Below the pieces are notes generated by a model. That model was not told where the DNA came from, made no database searches, and saw only the letters and a program-made list of their open reading frames with translations. 41,948 nt of DNA from Acrasis kona. Lineage: Eukaryota; Heterolobosea; Eutetramitea; Acrasida; Acrasidae. The translations under genes and the position numbers were made by a program. The stretch covers positions 1 to 41,948 of the forward strand of contig JAOPGA020001177.1 of assembly GCA_026419775.2 (NCBI GenBank), read 5' to 3'. Numbering within the stretch: position 1 is the first letter of the stretch; each line of letters opens with the position of its first letter. Shown here one piece after another: positions 1 to 8,965 of this stretch.

Positions 1-1108
1 TGTTGACATCAAGTGTGTTTAGATCCTCTCTTTTCAAAGCTAACGGTCCCACGGAATTGATGTCTGCTTCTTCACCTTCTTAGTGGATGTCCAAATTTCT
101 CGGAAGAAACTACCTTGTGCAGATTCTTCTTTTAAGATCCTCCTTAACGCATCCAAATTTGCTATCAGCTTTGATGAGCTTATTGATAGGTCAAGTACAT
201 ATGGATATTCTACAGCGAAGTCAAAGAGATTTCGCTTATTGTTGAATGTCCCATTGGATACGCACGCGACATGTTGTGTGTTTTGTAATCCTGTTACAAA
301 AGAAACATCAGATCAAGCAATAATTTGACGTTGCGGCACAAACATTGTACTTCACAACTATATCCTACACTCTTTGGTGCAGATATTAATATTTTTGCGG
401 AAGGAGACAAATAAATAGCGCTTTTGGCGTCAGAAGGTTTAGTGAATACATGGTGGGACTACCGATTATAATAATAGAGGGCATACAACATTTCATTTAA
501 TTATAAAATGAAAAGAAAAGTGTATCGGAACATAGGACTGCTAGGTACTGCTACATAACATTCAGTTTTGATTGAAAATTCTACAGCCAATCACCGCTAC
601 CAATATTAAATGGAGTATTGATTAAGATGATGAATATCTTACTCAACACTGGACCTGGACAGACTTAATAATAGAATTTTGTTTGAACTCTACAGCAATT
701 CTCTCAATTGTTAAAGTCAGGAACGCAGTGTACTTTGGAGCCACTTCTGAGTAAGTAGTTATGAGGTGTCTCCTTCGGCATTAGTATATGGCGGACCGTA
801 GGAAGCTGATGGTGGTGAGCATCCATTCAAGAATTAAATTGAACCTCATTCCAATGGTCTGGAACAAGCGAAATTTAATAAAAATAAAATAAAATATATA
901 AATGTTATTTATTCTTATGTTTTGTTGTATGTGTTAAAGGGTCTACCCAATGTTTCCTCAACATTTTCTATTTGGTTAATTGTCAAAAGTATCTTACGTT
1001 CTTCATCGCTTGGCTTAGGGACTTTATCTAATATTCACACCACAGGTTGATTTGACAGCTTCCAAGTTGTTAGAATAAACTAGTGGGGACAATATTCACT
1101 TACACTCT
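1..1108. other. AT-rich region, no recognisable gene
   Basis: No supportable gene was found. An 81-codon frame at 83-328 (plus) has no motif I recognise and is followed by unrelated AT-rich DNA, so I do not call it. The stretch lies directly upstream of a LINE relic and is probably eroded repeat DNA. Confidence 0.4.
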
Positions 1109-1159
1109 TTGTTGCACATCATCAGTCTTCCATTCACACTTTACCAAAGTGGTTTTGAT

Positions 1160-1396
1160 TTTGACAAACATCCTTCGACTGACAAACGCAAAGCTACTAT
1201 TTATGCTAGTTTACTTGGTTACACTAGTATGGATGTAGTTAAGCGCTTTTCAAACAAGATACCAGTCAAAAAGCCACTCCAAGTGTTGAGGAAGATATCA
1301 ACAATCTTGATGGAAACCTCTTACTCCATCTGGCATGCGCGCTGCGCAACCCATGCCATCAAATCCGCCAAGCTAGGCGGACCTTCAGCTGTATAG
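1160..1396 (+). mobile_element. LINE (non-LTR retrotransposon) 3' end relic, copy 1
   Basis: The frame ends with a segment KKPLQVLRKISTILMETS followed by YSIWHARCA, which resembles the C-terminal end of non-LTR retrotransposon ORF2 proteins. The same motif order (KPL.VLRK, then LMETS.SIW) occurs at about 7890-7960, just after an RNase H domain, so the two are probably 3' fragments of one LINE family. Only the last ~80 codons are visible and no reverse transcriptase domain lies upstream, so this copy is 5'-truncated and dead. Family assignment is by homology between the two copies and general LINE features; the clade is not determined. Confidence 0.5.
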
Positions 1397-1737
1397 AGTC
1401 ATTTATACATATGTAAATAATTTCTAATAAAGCTTGTCGCAGAATGCAATTTATAAAAAAAAGTTGCACATTATCAGTGGTGGGCACTAATTTATCATAT
1501 TTAATATAATGTATACTTATATACATTTTGCTCTTACTCAATGATCCATAACAGCGTTTTTTACCTTGTTGATACCTTTGTTTTCATTGGTGTGTTGAAT
1601 TTATTCTTAACCTGTCCAATAAACAATTTGTAACAATTTTTATTTATTTCTTTACAAAACAACACTCTCTTCCCTCAGTAACAACATTATAATACAAACT
1701 AGTTTATTAAAATCACTTTAAATATTAAAGCCGTTTG
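1397..1737. other. AT-rich intergenic DNA
   Basis: No gene seen. A CAGTGGTGGGCAC string at about 1475 looks like a hAT-type terminal sequence, but no inverted partner was found nearby, so it is not called. Confidence 0.4.
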
Positions 1738-2296
1738 TTATTCCTGAGCATTATCATCCTTATTGTATTTATTATAAACATCGCTGTATTCTTTGATGCC
1801 AGGATAAAAAGAATTGACATCAACAAATATGATTAGACAAAATCTGACACCTTCATACTTTGTGCTTTTGTGTACTATTGAACTAGCTTTCAGCTGAACT
1901 ATAGAACCAGGTTTCATTTCATACACTATAGAAAAAATCACCATTCTTATAATCAAAAGACCCAAAAGCAGCTATTTGGGCGAGGTTCTTAAGCCTATCT
2001 TTCTTATCTTGATGCATGTTGGACTTAAAATTAAAGTTTAGAGCTATAGTTGAAAAAGCACCAAAATGCCTCTTGTCACTTTTANGTATTGGAATTTTTA
2101 AATAATAGATGAACATCTCTGGATTTGTAACAAAGAAATGTCTATTCAAAGTANCCCACACCCCTACAATGGTAAGTAGATTATATAAAAGAAATGTACC
2201 TGCATCAGACAAAGTTTTAATCTGCTCTTGTGCAGACTTAGTATCTGTACCATCACACTTCAATATTTTGTTATTACTGTTTCCATTCTTTCTTCA
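1738..2296 (-). pseudogene. 2OG-Fe(II) dioxygenase fragment, TET/JBP-like
   Basis: Two overlapping minus-strand frames (1919-2293 and 1738-1965) together read as the C-terminal half of a double-stranded beta-helix dioxygenase. The visible landmarks are an HxD motif (SNMHQDKKD), a short hydrophobic strand and NGDFF, then a YEMKPGSIVQL strand, the distal His in SSIVHKS and an Arg six residues on (EGVRFCLIIF). That order of Fe ligands and 2OG-binding Arg is typical of TET/JBP-like and related 2OG oxygenases, which oxidise methylated bases and, in some fungi, travel with DNA transposons. The frame changes between FFYSV and YEMKPG, either by a frameshift or an unrecognised intron. Two ambiguous bases (2085, 2154) fall inside. 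The N-terminal half is not visible upstream, where a stop lies at 2294-2296. A prolyl-hydroxylase-type oxygenase is the alternative. Confidence 0.5.
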
Positions 2297-2513
2297 ATGA
2301 CCAAAGTGAACAACTGGGGACCTTTCTAAATGGTGGTGAATTTTTGAAAAATCATCGTAATCATCAAAATCAGAAAAAACAAAAGATAAAATTTTCATAA
2401 CATTATCTAACCTTTTTCGGCCATTGAATAAATCGAATTTTTAATGATTCTTATGATCTTTGTTCATTTTGTGATTTGTTCATTATTTTGTGGTTGTGTG
2501 AAAAAACATAATA
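2297..2513. promoter_or_regulatory. Divergent intergenic region between oxygenase fragment and transposon ORF
   Basis: About 220 bp of AT-rich DNA separates the minus-strand oxygenase from the plus-strand gene starting at 2514. If both belong to one mobile unit, this would hold their shared promoter. No defined motif was recognised. Confidence 0.25.
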
Positions 2514-3539
2514 ATGAGTGACATCGACAGTGATTCCGCGAGCGATTCTCCACGAGAAGTGAAAGAAGTTAAAGAAGTTATAAAAAGCGCTTTTGACCTG
2601 AAAGAAGAGGAAATGAAGCTTAAATTTAAAGGGATTGCATCAGAACCTGAGTGTCCTCTATGCAGGTTATCAGTTCCAGGTGTACTTCTTTACCCACATT
2701 TACAAGAGTGTATGTGGTGGATGAACCACTTATTTTATAGAAGCACCACTCCATTCAAACCTGTGGAACTATTAAAAAGAAAATTTGATAGTATAAGTGT
2801 TGATAGCTCTGACGAAGAGGTTGAAAATGCTCTTCCAAAAGGACAGTACTGGAACCAGCCAGATAGAAGGAAAAGAGCTAAAGATGCTGAAGAGAGGAAA
2901 AAGAAGGAAGAAGAGAAGAAGAAGAAGGAAGAAGAGAAGAAAAAGAAGGAAGAAGAAAAGAAGAAGAAAGAAGAAGAGAAGAAGAAAAAGGAAGAAGAGA
3001 AAAAGGGAAACAAGAAGAAAGCAACCCCAAAAAAATCAGCAAAATCAATTGTTGATAATAGTGGAGATGATAGTGAGTCTGACTCAGATAATGGTAAAGT
3101 GAGAATGTGCATTGTTGATGTCTCTCTCTGTTGTAAGACGCCAAAAGTTACAACAAAGACAACTTTTTGTTATGTGGGTGATAAGGTAATTGGTATCTGC
3201 AAGTATGCCCATAAAGATGTAGAAGGATCTAGGAATCAAATAATTCTTGCATTAAATAATGCACAAGAAATATTGGATAAAGTTGATGACCCTTTACTTA
3301 CAAACAAAGAGTGTAAGCACTGTAAATCAGCATGTTCAACTGCAGTGCAACTTGGAGCTAAAGATATGTGCATTACTAAACGATGGAGCTTCTGTAATAC
3401 AAAATGTCTATGGAGCACATTTAAAGAGTTAACTCAAAGAGTACTTGGGGAATGGAGAAGTAGTGGGAAAAAAAAGAAAGATAATTCAACAGAGGATGAC
3501 TTTAACATTGCACTTCAATCTCAAACCATTGTTACTTAA
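2514..3539 (+). CDS. Transposon-associated zinc-binding protein with (KKKKEEE)n helix
   Basis: This 341-residue frame has a C-X2-C-X11-H-X3-C zinc-finger pattern at residues 47-66, a basic stretch, five copies of a seven-residue KKKKEEE repeat at about 128-164 (nt 2895-3005; likely a single charged alpha helix), then a Cys-rich domain (roughly 200-305, including CKHCKSAC and later FCNTKC). It lies immediately upstream of a Harbinger-type transposase in the same orientation. A good intron candidate at 3460-3558 (GT...CTAACTTTTTTTAG) removes the last 26 codons and stop and joins this frame in phase to the transposase, giving one protein of about 636 residues. Unspliced RNA would give the 341-residue form. 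Function is inferred to be DNA or protein binding for the transposon; I do not recognise the family. Confidence 0.6.
   Translation: MSDIDSDSASDSPREVKEVKEVIKSAFDLKEEEMKLKFKGIASEPECPLCRLSVPGVLLYPHLQECMWWMNHLFYRSTTPFKPVELLKRKFDSISVDSSDEEVENALPKGQYWNQPDRRKRAKDAEERKKKEEEKKKKEEEKKKKEEEKKKKEEEKKKKEEEKKGNKKKATPKKSAKSIVDNSGDDSESDSDNGKVRMCIVDVSLCCKTPKVTTKTTFCYVGDKVIGICKYAHKDVEGSRNQIILALNNAQEILDKVDDPLLTNKECKHCKSACSTAVQLGAKDMCITKRWSFCNTKCLWSTFKELTQRVLGEWRSSGKKKKDNSTEDDFNIALQSQTIVT
2895..3005 (+). repeat. 21-nt tandem repeat coding (KKKKEEE)5
   Basis: About five purine-only 21-nt units coding alternating Lys4/Glu3 blocks lie within the transposon protein. The pattern fits an i to i+4 salt-bridged single alpha helix (ER/K type). 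Its purine bias also creates long antisense Ser/Phe-rich frames that are not genes. Confidence 0.75.
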
Positions 3540-3558
3540 TTAAACTAACTTTTTTTAG

Positions 3559-4523
3559 TTGAACTGAGAATTAGTGAACAGCAACACCAAACATCATCAG
3601 CACTTTTTCATTTAACTCTATATAGACAGCCGGATTTGTTTGCAATTATGACTGGAATCTCTTTAACAAACTTCATGATTGTGTACAATAAGTTTTCACA
3701 CGATTTAAAAACAGTACGGTTAGATAACCCTACTGAATTTAAGAAATCAAGTGGACGAGAAAGGTCTTTATCACCACAATCAATGCTTTTAATGTTCTTT
3801 ATTTGGATAAGACATTATATGGTAGATGAGGCACTTGGATGGCTTTTTAATATACATCCTTCACAGGTATACAAATGCAATAGAGCAACATTACAAGTAT
3901 TATATATACACTATTCAAACCAAATCTCTGGAAAGACAAGTGCATTTAGAAGAAAGAATGGTGTTGTTTTTAAAGGAGTAATAATAACTGTTATAGGGGA
4001 TGGGACAGAGCAACAATGTAGAACCCCTTCATCTAAATTATTAGAACAAGCGACTTACTCAGGCAAGAAAGCCAAGCACACATTTACTTTATTTATTGCC
4101 TGTACTCCAAATGGATATATTTTATTTATATCATTAAGTTACTCTGGATCTAAGAATGATATGAATGTCTTTTCTCTTCCTGAGAACCAAATCCACAACA
4201 TATTTAGAATGGAGAGTGATGAATATATGATGTTTGATAAAGGATATAGAGGAGCTGACAAATATTACACGAATATTGTACTACCTTATATCGGGAGTGA
4301 GTTAAATGATGAAGAAAAGAAATTTAATAATGAAGTTGCATCTATACGTACAGTAATTGAGAATGTTAACAGAGAATTCAAGAGGTTTCAAATTTGTTCT
4401 CAAATTTTTAGAGCCCACACAGATGACTTAGAGAGGGCGCAACTTGAGCACAACAAAATTTGGAAAGTAGTGGGTGGTTTAATAAATGAATTTAGAGCAC
4501 CTTTACGTTCAAATAAAGAATAA
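3559..4523 (+). CDS. PIF/Harbinger-type DDE transposase (DDE_Tnp_4)
   Basis: The protein is recognisable as a Harbinger/IS5-like transposase. An N-terminal helix-turn-helix region (SGRERSLSPQ, then the HPSQVYKCNRATLQVLYIH segment) is followed by a DDE_Tnp_4 catalytic fold. Numbering from the Phe-Ala-Ile-Met start region at 3636, the acidic residues are Asp122 (VIGDGTEQQ), Asp175 (SGSKNDMNVF), Asp201 (MMFDKGYRG) and a candidate Glu242 (TVIENVNREF). The frame is open upstream to 3559, directly after a CTAACTTTTTTTAG intron acceptor, and is in phase with the upstream zinc-binding frame, so the real protein may be a fusion made by splicing. The first in-frame ATG is at 3648. No stop or frameshift is visible in the catalytic domain, so this copy looks recently active. 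Terminal inverted repeats were not located. Confidence 0.85.
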
Positions 4524-4664
4524 ATTTTAGAAAGCTGTAGATATGTATATAAAGCTGTTGTTTTGAAACCTCTTATTTGTATAGTCTCCGTGCCACAATC
4601 ACTATGTCTTAATTTACTAACAAAGTTGACTGTTAAAAGTACAATTGAAATTGTCAAAAGTACA

Positions 4665-5966
4665 ATGGCACGAACAAAGCAAGTCGCAAGAAAGAATAAC
4701 ACTGCAATGGCACCAAGACAACATTTGGAAAGCGCTGCTAAAAAGAAGCAAGATAAAGAAAAAGCAAAGGAATGCGAGGATGTTGAAGCTAATCAACTTT
4801 GTTCGGTTGCTGTAATTGATGTGAATGTCTCATCACATCCTGGAAAGAGAGTACTGGCCTCTTCTATTGGCAGTACTTCACATTTATCAACAAATACAGA
4901 GGAACCAACCACCAAAAAAACAAAAGTTGATGATTCTGTGAGTGATACTGATAATGATTTAAAAAATCGCCCGCGCTGTCCCAAACACGAGTTGTCGATA
5001 CAAAATTCAAAGAAGACATGTTGGTATTTAGGTACTACATGTGACTGTGCGTTGTTTATGTTTAAAAATAACATTCCCCGTCTGTCACATGAAATTAAAT
5101 CTGCAGTAGCAGAATTATGCAATAGACCTGATTTGAACAAACAAATGGTCTACACTATTACAGAGGATTGGATACGCTCAAAGTATTCAAATCAATACAG
5201 TGTAATGTCTTTTAAGTTTTTTGTTGGAAACTACCTTGATGAGTTGAAAAAGAGAGACCTTAAGCAAGAAGAAGTAATTGAAGTGTTTACAAAGCAATAT
5301 ATCCTTGTTATAACATTTCAATTTGCAGGATCCTATATTGCTCAAAAAGATTTCATATCAATGGTAGAAGCTACTAATGTAACATATGAAAGTTTCCAAT
5401 GTACAGTTGTACCACTTATAGTACAAAACATGGGGGAGGTAGGCAGAGAATTGGATACATTGCCAAAAAACATTTTAAACAATGTTGGAATGGCATTCTT
5501 AGAAGCACATGGAACTGTTGCTGGGCTTGCAATAGATTCAGTTAATCAAGATGGAGTAATTGAAACAACAATTTTAAGCCAAAACAGTCAGCTCCAATAT
5601 TTAATGAAAAAGCTTCCTAAATGCAGATGGTTCCATCTTGGTGCATGTCTCTCTGGCAAATACATGCTTACAGACGTAGCTCTTGCAGATAAGTACTATA
5701 AGGACTGCAAAAAAGACAAAAGAACACCTTATGTCCTCCCAGGCTCAAAAGATGTTGTAAATGGAAAGAGTTGTGTTTTATTTTCTGGTTATATTAATTC
5801 TTTGGAGCATCAAAAGATAAAGTGGGATGCTGAGTTGCTAATTGGAAAGATATTTTCCAATAATATTGAAGAACAACCAGACTTCAAAGGATATCTGAAT
5901 TTGTTTTGTAAGATGTATGGTTTGTCTGATTCTCTTGTCCTAAAACTTGTTGACACAATAAATTGA
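4665..5966 (+). CDS. Transposon-associated protein with histone H3 tail-like N-terminus
   Basis: This is a 433-residue protein. ATG 4665 is the first ATG in the frame. After Met removal the protein begins ARTKQVARKNNTAMAPRQHL, which aligns without gaps to histone H3: A1-Q5, A7-R8-K9, A15-P16-R17, L20, A24 and K27 are the same (14 of 27), and Thr6, Ser10, Thr11 and Lys14 are replaced. No histone fold follows. The next ~100 residues are polar and basic (KKTKVDD), then comes a Cys-containing stretch (CPKHELS...CWYLGTTCDCALF) and a long globular domain I do not recognise. It follows the transposase by 141 bp on the same strand, with similar codon usage and no internal stops, so I infer it belongs to the same mobile element. 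A role in engaging H3-tail readers or modifiers is inference. Confidence 0.75.
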   Translation: MARTKQVARKNNTAMAPRQHLESAAKKKQDKEKAKECEDVEANQLCSVAVIDVNVSSHPGKRVLASSIGSTSHLSTNTEEPTTKKTKVDDSVSDTDNDLKNRPRCPKHELSIQNSKKTCWYLGTTCDCALFMFKNNIPRLSHEIKSAVAELCNRPDLNKQMVYTITEDWIRSKYSNQYSVMSFKFFVGNYLDELKKRDLKQEEVIEVFTKQYILVITFQFAGSYIAQKDFISMVEATNVTYESFQCTVVPLIVQNMGEVGRELDTLPKNILNNVGMAFLEAHGTVAGLAIDSVNQDGVIETTILSQNSQLQYLMKKLPKCRWFHLGACLSGKYMLTDVALADKYYKDCKKDKRTPYVLPGSKDVVNGKSCVLFSGYINSLEHQKIKWDAELLIGKIFSNNIEEQPDFKGYLNLFCKMYGLSDSLVLKLVDTIN

Positions 5967-6362
5967 TTTTACAAACATGACATCTTTATAGACTTTTAAC
6001 ACATGAAACGTTTGATTTTTGTGAAAACTGTGTTTTTATTGATTTTCGGTTGTTTTCGAAAAATTTTAAAAATTACACATAATCACCAAAAACAGTGTTT
6101 TTACATCAATCAGACTATCGATTTCGTGATTTTTGTGTTTAGAAAGATCCTAACTTTCTCTAAGCCTTGTTTTGTTTTTTTCCCCATGCTCTTTAATTCT
6201 AAAGGCCATTGTGTCATAACTGTTAATTGCTCTTTAGAAAGAACAGGATGGTTGACATGCCCCATCATGCCCTTTGATGCAGTGGTTATCTTTGAATGTC
6301 ATGTCATGGTTGCAAAAAGTAGACTCAATTGTTGCGCGCGTTCCGTCAAACTTTTTATTTAA
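5967..6362. other. 3' flank of the transposon gene set
   Basis: An open frame (6003-6362) is present, but it is AT-rich, Phe/Ile-heavy and has no motif. The stretch contains an imperfect repeat of an AAAACWGTGTTTTTA string (about 6025 and 6090). I read it as non-coding transposon flank. Confidence 0.35.
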
Positions 6363-6484
6363 GGGGAGCGGCAGGTATCATTTTTACCCACCCCCCCTCA
6401 AAAATTTTTAATTTTAATCATTTCTAACCCTCCAAAAACAAAATCATGTTTACTTAAAGAAAAGATGATTCCTGCCGCTCCTCT
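6363..6484. repeat. MITE-like inverted repeat (GGAGCGGCAGG ends)
   Basis: GGAGCGGCAGGTATCATTTTT near 6366 is mirrored by AAAGATGATTCCTGCCGCTCC ending at 6482, so about 120 bp can fold back on itself with ~20-bp arms. A further copy of the right arm, TGAAAAGATGATTCCTGCC, lies in direct orientation at 6536-6556. This fits nested miniature inverted-repeat elements or a compound transposon end. No clear target duplication was identified. Confidence 0.6.
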
Positions 6485-6535
6485 TTTGACCTCCCTACTT
6501 TGAACCAAAATCATTGTATACCCCCACTAGAAATA

Positions 6536-6556
6536 TTGAAAAGATGATTCCTGCCG
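6536..6556. repeat. Third copy of the MITE arm
   Basis: This is a direct-orientation repeat of the right arm at 6463-6475, continuing into GGGG instead of GCTCC. It lies about 75 bp downstream of the hairpin and may mark the end of a larger element, possibly the transposon gene set upstream. Confidence 0.5.
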
Positions 6557-6570
6557 GGGTGATGTGTGTC

Positions 6571-7061
6571 AGGGGAATATAAATTTATATGATTTGATGT
6601 TTTTTACATTATTAATTAGTTGTTAAAAAGATTTTACAAAACTTACCCAATTTGTATAACTTTGTTTTGTTGTTAATAAATTAATTATTATTTGTTTTCT
6701 AGTTTTTGTTCAATTACTTTTTAATTATTTAATAATAGTAAAGCTAACTTAAGGTAAAAACTAGTAAGTGTTGAAATGAAGAAAAAACAAACTACTTGCA
6801 ACCTTATGCATACATTGTATGTGATCAAAGGTTGGCCAAACATCTAATGTGCCAATACCTTTGAAAGTAGACATTGTCTATGATCATACAACATGTGGAT
6901 TTGGAAGCAACAAATTTGTTGTCACTATTTATACTTTTAGATATTGATTTATACAATGAGCTTTAAAAGGAAGGTATTATCTAAAAATAGCTGATCTCTT
7001 CTTATAAAAATAAAACTTGCTATTGATCCTTATATAAACCAAAACAAAACTATACATAACA
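6571..7061. other. AT-rich intergenic DNA
   Basis: Very AT-rich, with no supported gene or RNA seen. Confidence 0.4.
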
Positions 7062-7493
7062 ATGAACATCAACATTCCTGAAGCTATCATCGGTGTAACC
7101 AAGACGCTCAAAGCTATCTCGGCCAAAATAGATAGAGTCAAGAACAAACTTGATGCCTTTATTGAGGAGAAACATGCCAAAGAACAACAAATTGAAAAAT
7201 TTGTTCTAAGTGACAAAGCACACCTCTCGTTTGCATTTACAGTCGTGATGCAAACCAATTTTTAGGCTCAATTGCGCGTCCTTCAGAAGCCTGATTGGAA
7301 AAAAAAGGTTCAAGAGATGGGTGAGAGGTGCGCTGAGTGTCTTAGAGTGTGCAGTGATCGCAAGATCCTCAATTCATACGCAAACAACCTTAAGTACAAA
7401 ATGAACACGCACTTTGGCCTGCTTCTTGGACCCAAACTGTGTAAACAAGTACACAGAGTACGTCAAGAGCTTCCCAAAAGAAGCACAAGGTAG
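7062..7493 (+). pseudogene. Unrecognised broken ORF upstream of LINE RNase H
   Basis: An ATG frame (7062-7265) ends at one in-frame stop, after which the same frame stays open to 7496. The combined 140 or so codons are charged and helical (e.g. DRVKNKLDAFIEEKHAKEQQ, then KKVQEMGERCAECLRVC). No family is recognised. It adjoins the LINE RNase H fragment and could be part of the same element or an older fragment. Confidence 0.35.
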
Positions 7494-8125
7494 ATGAACC
7501 ATCAGCTTCTCTCTGCCATTATTTCAGAGAGAAATGAACTTGCAAGCTGCGAGTTCATTTATGTTCAGGCCCATGCCAACATTCCTGGTAATGAAGCTGC
7601 GGATGAATATGCAAAGCGGGGACTCAATAACCAATACATCAACGACATCAGTCCTTCATCCTCACTTCTTTTTGACATTGTTTGCAAAGGTGAAGTTCCA
7701 CACTCCTCTGTTCGTAGTGCTGTTTCCGACTACCTTCTGTCCACCATATCCAACTCCTCTGACTACAAATATAATATTCTCCACAATGAATATAATATCA
7801 TAGCCAGCGTCGACACCAACCTTATGTCGCGACCCAAACAGATCTTCAGAATCACATTTAGACAAGCGATTCAACAAGCACTTTAGAGTTCTCAAGCCTC
7901 TTTTTGTACTCCGAAAGTTTCTACAATACTCATGGAAACTTCCCGTTCCATTTGGACCGCTTGATGTGTTTACAAGGCAAATTGTGAACACGAGCAATCA
8001 CCTTCTCGGGAAATGGTTGACCACGACACGTGTATATTCACAAGTGTGGTGTGTGAAGTACAGGTACGAATGTGCTGACCCCACAGCACATTCAGGTCAT
8101 CACGAGCGCAAAGACTAATTTTGCT
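7494..8125 (+). mobile_element. LINE (non-LTR retrotransposon) 3' end with RNase H domain, copy 2
   Basis: The frame 7494-7886 contains FIYVQAHANIPGNEAADEYA, the HAxxxGNExAD signature of the RNase H domain found in the ORF2 of several LINE clades. Downstream, after frame changes, the sequence encodes KRFNKHFRVLKPLFVLRK and an LMETSRSIW-like segment shared with the relic at 1160-1396. The reverse transcriptase domain is absent, so this is a 5'-truncated, degenerate copy. The 3' limit is approximate: it ends before the foldback element at 8184. Confidence 0.65.
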
Positions 8126-8305
8126 TGAGTGTTTAGCAGTTATATACATAGTATATAATACATTGGTTGATATACTCTCTTATTATTACCNATTCATTGA
8201 ATGGTATAAAAAGTATTCAAAATGTAATTATAATGTACAGAAACATAACGAACATTCTATTAGTATTGTTCACATGTTATACAATCAGTAGTCAAAGTCC
8301 TGTAC

Positions 8306-8373
8306 AAACCGTTGGTTTCCCTACAGTTCATTAAGCGCCTACAGGCGCAAACCCCTAATAACCCGTTGGGTTA
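8306..8373. repeat. Left-arm palindrome cluster
   Basis: There are three perfect palindromes: AAACC-GTT-GGTTT (8306-8318), GCGCC-TACA-GGCGC (8335-8348) and TAACCC-GTT-GGGTTA (8359-8373). Each would form a short hairpin with a 3-4 nt loop. Confidence 0.85.
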
Positions 8374-8523
8374 GGTCCTATTAATTAAACATTACCTTTT
8401 CATTACATTTTCATTTGTTACATGACAACAGTTCTTGTTTCAAATATTACTTTTATTAATCAAAAAACAAATGAACAACACAGTACAATCACAACAGCGA
8501 CGACACATATGTTGTAAAGGTAA

Positions 8524-8784
8524 GAATTGTTGCAACAATTCAACTACTGTTGGTAATAGAACCACAGGTTCAAACACCATAGGTGTTGAGGTTACCACAG
8601 GCTGCGCTGATATGCATCCTTTGAGCTCTTCAAGTGATGATACCACAGGTATCATTGAGGACCTTACAGGGCGTGATGCTTCAATGAGTTCAACAATGTT
8701 GAACATTCTTGAAGTGAATACCGCAGGTATTCTTAACAGTGTTATGGGTAACACCGTCAAACTATTAGGACATACCTGTGGTAT
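8524..8784. repeat. Central palindrome cluster, ACC-NNN-GGT core
   Basis: Palindromes lie at 8524-8541 (GAATTGTTGCAACAATTC), 8559-8571 (GAACC-ACA-GGTTC), 8573-8587 (AACACC-ATA-GGTGTT), 8638-8654 (TGATACC-ACA-GGTATCA), 8716-8732 (GAATACC-GCA-GGTATTC) and 8772-8784 (ATACC-TGT-GGTAT). All but the first share an ACC...GGT core around a 3-nt loop, while their outer stems differ. Confidence 0.85.
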
Positions 8785-8965
8785 TAATATCTTTTAGTTT
8801 TGATGTTGTAAAGTGAAGGCACGTAGAATAAGAATCAGTATGTAGCCATTGAAGTAAAAGTATGAAGCAATGAAGGTTAAAAACCAATTTGTTTAATAAA
8901 AGTAACATTCAAAACAATGTGATGAATGAAATGTAATGAAAGTGTGATGTTTAATTAGTAGGACC

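Noticed and set aside
1474-1490. CAGTGGTGGGCAC, similar to hAT transposon ends
   Set aside because: No inverted partner or target duplication was found in the neighbourhood.
2735-3144. Minus-strand Ser/Phe/Leu-rich frames
   Set aside because: They arise from the purine-rich KKKKEEE repeat read on the other strand.
6003-6362. 119-codon frame after the H3-mimic gene
   Set aside because: AT-rich, Phe/Ile-biased, no motif; more likely transposon flank.
8435-8797. 120-codon frame in the centre of the foldback element
   Set aside because: Its sequence is dominated by small palindromes, it shows no domain, and the opposite strand is equally open.
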